Assembly: GCA_946478755.1 (NCBI GenBank)
Contig: CAMLDJ010000141.1
Coordinates: 1 to 13,447 of the forward strand
Length of the DNA: 13,447 nt
Origin: an uncultured Pedobacter sp.
GTDB lineage: Bacteria > Bacteroidota > Bacteroidia > Sphingobacteriales > Sphingobacteriaceae
Direction of reading: 5' to 3'
Of this stretch, positions 7,498-13,447 are shown piece after piece (position 1 is the stretch's first letter; every line of letters begins with the position of its first letter). Under the pieces are notes generated by a model, which worked only from the letters and a program-made list of their open reading frames with translations, did not search any database and had not been told where the DNA came from. The position numbers and the translations under genes were made by a program.

Positions 7498-9207
7498 ATG
7501 AAAAAAATAACGTTCTTAATCGCCGTCATTTCTCTTTGCGGTATCCTATCTTATGTGTTTCCTCAGTTGCCTATGTACTTCTGGAGAATCTATGATTTAT
7601 TAAAACCTTTTAACCTTGATTTTTTAACAGCAGATATATCAAGTGTTTCTAACAGGCACATTAACTTTGCATTCAATATATTACTTTTAATTGGCGGCTT
7701 GCTTTTTTATTTTACTCGTGGTAATGAAATGCGGCTCATCAGATTTTTATTAGCAATAATCCTTTCATCCAAAACAATAGAAATACTTGTTTTCTTCCTA
7801 TCCCTATGTTTAAGTATTGGCAAACCTGAAGCGCATTTTTCGTGGTGGACTTTTTCACTTTACTCAATTATGGATCTCGGTTGGATATATTTCTCCTATC
7901 GGGTGCTTCTGGATTTAAACAAATCAAGGGAACCAGATATACAAAGAGCAGAATATAAAGATGCTGTATCGGATATATATATCGCCGCTTCTTCTACACA
8001 GCGTATTTTTCACCTATTTATTGATTTACTGGTAACCATACTTATATTTTCAAGCCTATTTAAGTTTTTGATAAAAACACAGGAATTAAGGTCTGTTTTA
8101 GAAAGCATAGCATCGATGCTTGGAGCGCAGGGGTTAGTTTTGGTGATATTCGGCTTTTTTAGGTTGATCTACTATGTGTTTTTTGAAGCTATTTTTCAAA
8201 ATTCGCCAGCTAAACTTTTATCAGAGACCAAGGTAATCGGCGATGAGGGTATTTTAAGACCTAAAACAGCAATTTATCGAACAGTTTGCAGATTTGTCCC
8301 TTTCGACGCAATATCCTTTGTTTTCAATTATACCGGATGGCACGACAAGTGGTCTAACACTTCGGTGATCAGAGAAAAAAGGACTGGAATTAAAGGCAAT
8401 TACTATTTTCTGTTGGTTCCTCTTATTGCGCTTTGTTTTACTGTGGCTAGCTACACCTCGTTGTGGTACTCGAATTATTTGAGAGTGGTAGAATTAAACG
8501 AAGCTCAGGAGAAAACAGTTATAGAATTTGATCAGAAAATTAAGGGGCTAAGCACCAACGATATTATAGAATTGCACGATAAAGATGATTATAATGTATT
8601 GGTGTATTTAAAACCCGAAAAGATCAATGGTGACCATATTACCTTTTCATTAGTAAGTCTTGACAACACATTTGAGTATCATCCTGACAAGGAAACAATT
8701 GAATCTTTTTACCTTAGAAATAAAACGGTATGGCCAATAATTTCATTGACTAAAAATAATCTGAAAAAAGGTGTCGCTACCGAACTTGATGAACCATCAA
8801 TTTACTTAGATCGCGAACCGACAGAAAAGCCTGGGAAAAATGAAGGTATTCCTTTAAAAGGGAAATACTATTTAATTAAAAGTATTGAACCTTATTTCCA
8901 ACCGAACCTAAAACTGAACGATGGCGATGTAAGTGGCAATTATATCCAGTTAGTAATTGCCAACAAAGGTTGGAAAGCCAATATTCTTAAAATTGATAAC
9001 GTTGAGGGAGATATTGAATGGAAAGGGCAATTTCCCAAATTAATAGAAGGAAGACGTTCCAGAATTTATTTGATAGGGACAATTAAAAATAAGGCAGACA
9101 AAATAAAGTTTGATATCGTTGTGCAGGATTCAACAAATAGACTACACTTTTACAGGGTTGAAAAAAACGGGTTTGGACGGATTGAAAATTTCACAAAAAT
9201 CAGATAA
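7498..9207 (+). CDS. RDD-family multipass membrane protein with large C-terminal region
   Basis: The product has 569 residues. Seven hydrophobic segments are visible at about 4-24, 53-72, 80-107, 114-138, 171-192, 211-233 and 302-323. Residues about 169-292 form an RDD domain: QRIFHLFIDLL holds the Arg and Asp, SPAKLLSETKVI is the usual loop, RTVCRFVPFDAISFVF follows, and GWHDKWSNTSVI is the characteristic ending. RDD proteins are integral membrane proteins of mostly unknown role, with transport suggested for some. Four extra membrane segments precede the domain. After the last segment come about 245 hydrophilic residues (325-569) that I do not recognise; they look like beta-strand-rich folded protein. 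The gene is visibly AT-richer than its neighbours: hand counts give 17/60 G+C at 7621-7680 and 20/60 at 8641-8700, against 30/60 in mqnC at 6841-6900. It stands alone, 153 bp after mqnC. Function is unassigned. Confidence 0.8.
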   Translation: MKKITFLIAVISLCGILSYVFPQLPMYFWRIYDLLKPFNLDFLTADISSVSNRHINFAFNILLLIGGLLFYFTRGNEMRLIRFLLAIILSSKTIEILVFFLSLCLSIGKPEAHFSWWTFSLYSIMDLGWIYFSYRVLLDLNKSREPDIQRAEYKDAVSDIYIAASSTQRIFHLFIDLLVTILIFSSLFKFLIKTQELRSVLESIASMLGAQGLVLVIFGFFRLIYYVFFEAIFQNSPAKLLSETKVIGDEGILRPKTAIYRTVCRFVPFDAISFVFNYTGWHDKWSNTSVIREKRTGIKGNYYFLLVPLIALCFTVASYTSLWYSNYLRVVELNEAQEKTVIEFDQKIKGLSTNDIIELHDKDDYNVLVYLKPEKINGDHITFSLVSLDNTFEYHPDKETIESFYLRNKTVWPIISLTKNNLKKGVATELDEPSIYLDREPTEKPGKNEGIPLKGKYYLIKSIEPYFQPNLKLNDGDVSGNYIQLVIANKGWKANILKIDNVEGDIEWKGQFPKLIEGRRSRIYLIGTIKNKADKIKFDIVVQDSTNRLHFYRVEKNGFGRIENFTKIR

Positions 9208-9268
9208 TTCCCGATCCGATATAAAGAGTTTTACAACTGGCTACTCAATGCATAAAAATGCAAAAACT

Positions 9269-9290
9269 GGGGTATCCATGGTTTCGACGG
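9269..9290 (+). other. tmRNA 5'-end-like motif (possible ssrA fragment)
   Basis: GGGG, seven bases, then GGTTTCGACGG (9280-9290) matches the layout of tmRNA 5' ends, where GGGG-N7-GGATTCGACAGG is the Bacillus subtilis form. No tag-peptide frame, pseudoknot region or 3' TTCAA/CCA end follows; the response-regulator gene starts at 9358. At most this is a short remnant, and chance similarity is not excluded. Confidence 0.25.
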
Positions 9291-9302
9291 CCTATATTTA
9301 CT

Positions 9303-9329
9303 AAAAGCCTCGTGTTATGCTTTTTTTTT
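9303..9329 (+). terminator. Probable intrinsic terminator of the RDD gene
   Basis: AAAAGC (9303-9308) pairs with GCTTTT (9319-9324) across a 10-nt loop, and the T-run extends through 9329 (nine T). The stem is short and weak. It lies about 95 bp after the RDD stop and about 30 bp before the response-regulator gene. Confidence 0.45.
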
Positions 9330-9357
9330 AATAAATTCACCTTATTAAATCAAGGCC

Positions 9358-10137
9358 GTGCTGAATACTATTATTGTAGACGATGAGGAATTTGCCCGCT
9401 CTTCATTATACTTTCTTTTACAGGAAAATTGCGAAAGCATACATATATCGGGAATTGCTAAATCTGTAGCTGAAGCACGTAATTTACTGGCCCAGCATGC
9501 CATTGATTTGATTTTCCTGGATATCGCCATGCCTGGAGAAAATGGCTTTGACCTGATTCCAGATGCGCAAGCGAGTAAAGCCCATGTCATTTTTACAACT
9601 GCCTATGATCAATATGCACTCAAGGCAATTAAAGCTAATGCCCTTGATTACCTTTTAAAACCCATCGATATTGATGAATTAAAAGCTGCTGTTGATAAAG
9701 CCGTAAAACACATCGCCCTCAGCAAAAACGATAAAAGCCGAAATGAAAACCTGCAAAGTCTGGCTGCAAAACTTTCGGAAAGAACTGAAATAAGAAAGAT
9801 AAGTTTAGCCAACGGACAAGGATATACGCTCGTAAATATAGACGATATCATTCACATCGCTGCAGACAGTAACTATTCGGTTTTTTTCCTGGCAAACAAA
9901 GACAAGATTACGGTCTCGAAAGTTTTAAAAGAATATGAAGAGATATTACCTGATAACCAGTTTGTCAGGATCCATAAATCAAGTATTGTAAACCTAAACT
10001 ATGTGAAGGAATACAATTCCAGAAATGGGCTGGAAGTCATCCTGAAGAATGGAGAGAAAATTGCCGTGTCGAGAAGACGTGCCAGTGATTTTGTTGAAAA
10101 AATTAAATCGTATACCAGTTTTGACAGTGATAAATAA
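9358..10137 (+). CDS. LytTR-family response regulator
   Basis: A cytoplasmic transcription regulator of 259 residues. Residues 1-117 are a receiver domain: acidic pair D8-D9 in IIVDDEE, phospho-acceptor D55 in LIFLDIAMPG, the Thr at 80-81, and K101 in DYLLKPID. After a Lys/Asn-rich linker (about 118-145) comes a LytTR DNA-binding domain (about 147-250) with the family block FVRIHKSSIVNLNYV. The start is GTG. An in-frame TAA at 9346-9348 leaves no room further upstream, and MLNTIIVDDEE is the standard N-terminus. The histidine kinase follows with an overlap, so the two form one two-component system with regulator first. Phosphorylation at D55 should control DNA binding. Target genes are not visible, and no good TAnnTTTG promoter was found in the 150 bp before it. 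Confidence 0.95.
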   Translation: MLNTIIVDDEEFARSSLYFLLQENCESIHISGIAKSVAEARNLLAQHAIDLIFLDIAMPGENGFDLIPDAQASKAHVIFTTAYDQYALKAIKANALDYLLKPIDIDELKAAVDKAVKHIALSKNDKSRNENLQSLAAKLSERTEIRKISLANGQGYTLVNIDDIIHIAADSNYSVFFLANKDKITVSKVLKEYEEILPDNQFVRIHKSSIVNLNYVKEYNSRNGLEVILKNGEKIAVSRRRASDFVEKIKSYTSFDSDK

Positions 10138-13075
10138 ACCCTTTCATCTGGTCTTAAAATGGCTGACCCCTATTATTTTCTTGCTGATCTTCCCTTTTTC
10201 CGGGCATGGTCAGACCACCTATCTGCAGCATTTTAGTACAAAGAACGGGTTGCCCAGCAACAATTGCTATTATACCTTACAGGATTCTAAAGGTTACCTA
10301 TGGATAGCGACCGATGCAGGCGTCAGCAGGTTTGATGGTAAAGTATTTGAAAATTTTTCCATAGATGACGGCTTGCCCGATAACCAGATATTGCAGTTGA
10401 AAGAGGACAAAAGCGGCAAGATCTGGTTCTTAGCCCTGAACGGTCAGCTAAGCTATTTTTTAAATGGCAGGATCTACAACGAAAATAACGATGAACTGCT
10501 TAAGCTGCTAAAATTCAACGCAGTTATTGTGTCGTTCTTTGAAGACAGCAAAGGAAGGATCTGGTTTGGCACCAATAAAAATATCCTGGTCATGTGGGAT
10601 GGCAAATCGTTGATGAAATACATTTCTGCCAACCAGGCGCACCAGTATACCGGCACATTTATACATGAAGACAAATCCGGGACGATATGGGCCTTCAGCA
10701 ATAAATGTGTACGCGTCTTTAAAAACAACAGTTTTACCATCGTATCTTATAGCGCCCTGCCGCTATCTTATAAAACCATGCTCAATCTGCCAGGAAAAAA
10801 ATTGGCCTATCTGGATAAAAACGGAATTAACATCAAAAATGGAAGCAGACAATATCTGATGCTGAAGATTGATGCATCCCTTTTAAATGATATCCCCGGA
10901 TATTTCTTTCTGGACAAAAATGACGACATATGGCTTAGCAACGGCTCTGGTGTTTTTCATATTGAACCCTCAGGGAAAACCACATCATACTTAAAGAATA
11001 TTCCCAGCAGTCAGGTCATTAAAGACGCAAAAAACAACATGTGGTTTACCACGAACAGTGGTGTATACATGCTCCCGCAGAAAGACGAACGCCTGTATCT
11101 CATTGATAAAAATAGTGGCCTGAATACAGACATGGTAAAAAGCGTTGTAAAAGATAACAAGAACAGGCTGTGGCTTGGACTGGATGAAGGAAGGATCAAT
11201 ATACTGGACCTGAATACTTATCAGGTAAGTAAAATTCAATTGCCTGATAAAAAAAGGTATAACATCATCAAACAACTGGTTCACGACACCATCAAGCAGA
11301 CCATATATTTTGCTTCCGATTACGGCCTGGGCAAAGTGAACGACATATATGGCAAGCCAAACATTGATTACCTGAAAGAGACAAACAACAATATGTTTGT
11401 CATTAAAAGCTTTAGTGTACGCAAAGATCAAACCCTGGCACTTGCCTTGTCGTCAGGCGTGTCTATATTACCAGATCGGACACATCAATTTGAATTTACC
11501 TCATTAAACTTCAAACCCGGTGTAGACTTTTTTAACAACAGGGCTTACTGTGTGTTTTATGACCGGGAACAAAACCTCTGGTTTTCCAATATCAATGGCT
11601 TATCCGCGTTTTCAGGTAACAGGTTGTACAATTATTACGGAAATAACCTGCTCACAAAGAGAATCAATGATATCCAGGAATTAAGTGATGGCACCATGGT
11701 ACTAGCCACCGACGGTTATGGCCTTGTTTTGCTGAAAAATAAAAAAATCATCAGAATAATTACACAAAAGGATGGACTTGCGGATAACATCTGTAAAAAA
11801 CTATTTGTTAAAGACAATGACCTCTGGGTCATTACCAATAATGGCATCAACAGAATCGCTTTAACTAATAAGCAGCTATCGGTAGAATCTTTTGAGTATA
11901 CGAATCCTATGCTGGCGGATGACGTTAACAATTTATACATAGATGACCGATACGCCTATTTTGCCACCAATAACGGGCTTGTTTACTTCCTTTACCATAG
12001 CGCAAACAGCAATCACGAAGCGCCAAAAGTCTTGATATCTTCCATCATAAACAATAAGATAAAGCTAAGGCTGAATGTCGCAACCCATACACTTGCCCCA
12101 TCAAATAACAACATCACTTTCACTTACAGCGCAATTGACTTTCAGAATAAGCACATTACCTACCGGTACCGCTTAAAAGCAGACGCGAACTGGACTGAGA
12201 CCAAAAGCCGCAGACTTGAATTTTCATCACTTGAACCAGGAGATTATGCGTTTGAGTTAAGCGCAAAATCGAACAACAGCACCTGGAGTACACCTACCAG
12301 GGTCAATTTTTCCCTGAAAAGTCATTTCTGGCAAACCGCGTGGTTCATAACGGGGATTTTTCTGCTGGCGGGCTTTGCTTTTTACAAAGCCGCAGTGGTG
12401 GTTACGAGAAGACAGAAAAATAAAGAGCAGCAGCAGCTGCTCCTAAAGAACAAGATCTTAATGCTTGAACAACGTGCGCTACAGGCCATGATGAACCCAC
12501 ATTTTGTTTTTAATGTAATGAACTCTATTCAGCATTATATCAACACAAAAGACACCAATTCCGCAAATAAGATACTGACCGGTTTTGCAAAGCTGATCAG
12601 AAAAAACCTGGAAATATGTACGAAAAGCTTCATTAGTCTGGATGAAGAAATTGAATACCTGGAGTTATACCTGAGCCTTGAAAAAAAGAGATTCGGAGAA
12701 AAATTCCGGTACACCATACAGATAAGTGATGCAATCGATAAAGAAGAAACCTTCATCCCATCGATGATCCTGCAGCCGTATATAGAAAATGCAATATGGC
12801 ATGGGCTAATGCCTAAAGAAGAAGGTGGTAAACTGGATGTCAAAATTGACCTGAAAGGACCCGATCATTTACTGATCCAGATTATTGACAATGGTGTTGG
12901 TATTGATAATTCCCTAAAAAGTAAAAAAGGTCATCACAGCAGTAAGGGAATGAGCTTAACAAAAGAACGCATCAATCTTTTAAATCAGGTTGGCGCAAAT
13001 CCAATACAGATCGACATCCGACAAAACGGCGTTTCGGGCACCTACGTTGCCATTCTCGTACCGCTAAACCAATAA
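10127..13075 (+). CDS. Sensor histidine kinase with two-component-regulator propeller ectodomain
   Basis: A membrane sensor kinase of 982 residues from GTG 10127. That start gives a clean signal peptide (about 1-29: MINKPFHLVLKW, a hydrophobic core, then SGHGQ). It overlaps the regulator gene by 11 bp. The frame is open further upstream to 10049, but those codons lie inside the LytTR domain and do not look like protein; TTG 10121 is a close alternative. The ectodomain has at least 12 propeller strands of the type LWIATDAGVSRFDG, IWFGTNKN, MWFTTNSGVY and LWVITNNGINRI. A Y_Y_Y domain follows (about 640-732, ending GDYAFELSAKSNN), then one membrane segment (about 735-760) and a Gln/Lys-rich coiled coil. 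The His_kinase domain has H792 in MMNPHFVFN. The ATPase has N888 in PYIENAIWHG and D921-NGVG. It should phosphorylate the upstream LytTR regulator. The signal is unknown; relatives often sense carbohydrates, which is only an inference here. Confidence 0.92.
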   Translation: MINKPFHLVLKWLTPIIFLLIFPFSGHGQTTYLQHFSTKNGLPSNNCYYTLQDSKGYLWIATDAGVSRFDGKVFENFSIDDGLPDNQILQLKEDKSGKIWFLALNGQLSYFLNGRIYNENNDELLKLLKFNAVIVSFFEDSKGRIWFGTNKNILVMWDGKSLMKYISANQAHQYTGTFIHEDKSGTIWAFSNKCVRVFKNNSFTIVSYSALPLSYKTMLNLPGKKLAYLDKNGINIKNGSRQYLMLKIDASLLNDIPGYFFLDKNDDIWLSNGSGVFHIEPSGKTTSYLKNIPSSQVIKDAKNNMWFTTNSGVYMLPQKDERLYLIDKNSGLNTDMVKSVVKDNKNRLWLGLDEGRINILDLNTYQVSKIQLPDKKRYNIIKQLVHDTIKQTIYFASDYGLGKVNDIYGKPNIDYLKETNNNMFVIKSFSVRKDQTLALALSSGVSILPDRTHQFEFTSLNFKPGVDFFNNRAYCVFYDREQNLWFSNINGLSAFSGNRLYNYYGNNLLTKRINDIQELSDGTMVLATDGYGLVLLKNKKIIRIITQKDGLADNICKKLFVKDNDLWVITNNGINRIALTNKQLSVESFEYTNPMLADDVNNLYIDDRYAYFATNNGLVYFLYHSANSNHEAPKVLISSIINNKIKLRLNVATHTLAPSNNNITFTYSAIDFQNKHITYRYRLKADANWTETKSRRLEFSSLEPGDYAFELSAKSNNSTWSTPTRVNFSLKSHFWQTAWFITGIFLLAGFAFYKAAVVVTRRQKNKEQQQLLLKNKILMLEQRALQAMMNPHFVFNVMNSIQHYINTKDTNSANKILTGFAKLIRKNLEICTKSFISLDEEIEYLELYLSLEKKRFGEKFRYTIQISDAIDKEETFIPSMILQPYIENAIWHGLMPKEEGGKLDVKIDLKGPDHLLIQIIDNGVGIDNSLKSKKGHHSSKGMSLTKERINLLNQVGANPIQIDIRQNGVSGTYVAILVPLNQ

Positions 13076-13107
13076 ATTACCGTTTACTCAATTATTTATA
13101 CCACTTA

Positions 13108-13137
13108 CTAATTTTAGAATAATCATTCTAAAATTAG
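13108..13137. repeat. Perfect 13-bp inverted repeat after the kinase gene
   Basis: CTAATTTTAGAAT (13108-13120) and ATTCTAAAATTAG (13125-13137) are exact reverse complements around a 4-nt centre, 32 bp after the kinase stop. The stem is AT-rich and no T-run follows, so it is at best a poor terminator. A protein-binding site or mRNA 3' end structure is equally possible. Confidence 0.6.
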
Positions 13138-13162
13138 CATTAAACTTGTTATAGATATTAAA

Positions 13163-13178
13163 GCAAACAATGGTTTGC
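13163..13178. repeat. Short inverted repeat GCAAAC/GTTTGC
   Basis: GCAAAC (13163-13168) and GTTTGC (13173-13178) are separated by AATG. The six-base arms are perfect but do not extend. Chance is a reasonable explanation. Confidence 0.25.
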
Positions 13179-13256
13179 GAAGCGTTCTTATAGGATTGAT
13201 CAAGATATTTTTACCTAACCTAAACTATATCTCAATTCAGGTTTCATTTGTGTGTT

Positions 13257-13293
13257 AAAAAATGGTAAAGTTCATAGCTTTACCATTTTTTTT
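13257..13293. terminator. Strong bidirectional intrinsic terminator
   Basis: AAAAAATGGTAAAG (13257-13270) pairs perfectly with CTTTACCATTTTTT (13278-13291) around the loop TTCATAG. A run of eight T (13286-13293) ends the plus-strand hairpin, and the A-run gives a T-run on the other strand. It lies 181 bp after the kinase stop and is the likely end of the two-component operon; it could also stop a transcript from the right. Confidence 0.8.
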
Positions 13294-13408
13294 ATTTTCT
13301 TTTCTCTGGACATGCGGGTGCCCAGCACTGTTAGTCCTCCTCCACCCACACCTGTCTTAAAAACCTCCCGGTTAAAAAAATCCGGTTAGAATATTTTCTA
13401 AAAAATTC
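13294..13408. other. Intergenic stretch without a recognisable gene
   Basis: Bases 13076-13447 form 372 bp with no supported gene; the repeats, terminator and promoter in it are listed separately. In 13294-13408 there is a GC-rich patch (about 13306-13356) in AT-rich surroundings, and a direct repeat CCGGTTA at 13368-13374 and 13382-13388 (14 bp apart). On the minus strand a 37-codon open stretch (13385-13275) encodes a Gly-rich segment but has no ATG before its 25th codon. Confidence 0.4.
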
Positions 13409-13438
13409 TTTGTGAAATTTCTTTTTGTCTTACTTTTG
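13409..13438 (+). promoter_or_regulatory. Putative promoter for a gene beyond the right edge
   Basis: TTTG (13409-13412) and TACTTTTG (13431-13438) are separated by 18 nt and match the Bacteroidota form TTTG-N-TAnnTTTG. Transcription would begin near 13443 and run out of the window. The position just after a strong terminator supports a new transcription unit. Confidence 0.5.
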
Positions 13439-13447
13439 ATCAGCTAA

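Noticed and set aside
9110..9304. Small frame running out of the RDD gene end
   Set aside because: Most of it overlaps the RDD gene in another frame and the rest crosses the tmRNA-like motif; no sign of a real protein.
9208..9357. Complete tmRNA or tRNA gene in the gap
   Set aside because: Only the 5'-like motif is present; there is no acceptor 3' end, T-loop or tag frame, and the space is too short for a tmRNA.
10049..10126. Extended N-terminus for the histidine kinase
   Set aside because: These codons overlap the end of the LytTR domain in another frame, look unlike protein and put a long charged stretch before the signal peptide.
10991..11431. 146-codon open frame antisense to the kinase propeller
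   Set aside because: The plus-strand frame shows clear repeated propeller motifs; the antisense frame shows no domain and no promoter.
1..13447. Insertion sequences, integrase, CRISPR array or toxin-antitoxin genes
   Set aside because: I saw no transposase or recombinase motifs, no regularly spaced direct repeats and no small gene pairs of those families.

Overview
The window looks like chromosomal DNA of a Bacteroidota species, most likely from the Sphingobacteriaceae (Pedobacter-like). Four things suggest this: tandem DUF3857/transglutaminase-like proteins, a LytTR response regulator beside a sensor kinase with a 'two-component regulator propeller' ectodomain, an RDD protein with the WHDKWSNT ending, and promoter-like sites of the Bacteroidota form TTTG-N18-20-TAnnTTTG. 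The genus is inferred from family-level resemblance, not from a search.

Layout. (1) Bases 2-3489, plus strand: two tandem DUF3857/transglutaminase-like genes 2 bp apart. The first is cut off by the left edge and has lost the catalytic Cys and His of the transglutaminase fold. The second keeps Cys and His but is broken by an in-frame TAA at 2998-3000. (2) A 16-bp perfect hairpin at 3463-3502 ends this unit and also faces the convergent operon. (3) Bases 3501-6012, minus strand: two M16-family peptidase genes overlapping by 8 bp. The first translated has the complete zinc site and the second has lost it, as in heterodimeric M16B enzymes. (4) A 207-bp divergent intergenic region with a long inverted repeat and promoter-like sites on both strands. 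(5) mqnC (6220-7344), a radical-SAM enzyme of the futalosine menaquinone pathway. (6) Bases 7498-9207: an AT-rich gene for an RDD membrane protein with an unrecognised C-terminal half, followed by a short tmRNA-5'-end-like motif and a probable terminator. (7) Bases 9358-13075: a LytTR response regulator and a propeller-type histidine kinase, overlapping by 11 bp if the kinase starts at GTG 10127. (8) Bases 13076-13447: non-coding, with two inverted repeats, a strong intrinsic terminator and an outward promoter for a gene beyond the right edge.

How the genes work together. The regulator/kinase pair is a self-contained signalling unit with an unknown signal. The two M16 proteins probably form one cytoplasmic peptidase. 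The DUF3857 pair probably acts in the envelope. Only MqnC has a firmly assignable metabolic reaction. Most of the window is ordinary chromosomal content. The points most worth a second look are the interrupted DUF3857 gene, the mqnC/M16 intergenic region, the AT-rich RDD gene with its C-terminal region, and the tmRNA-like scrap.
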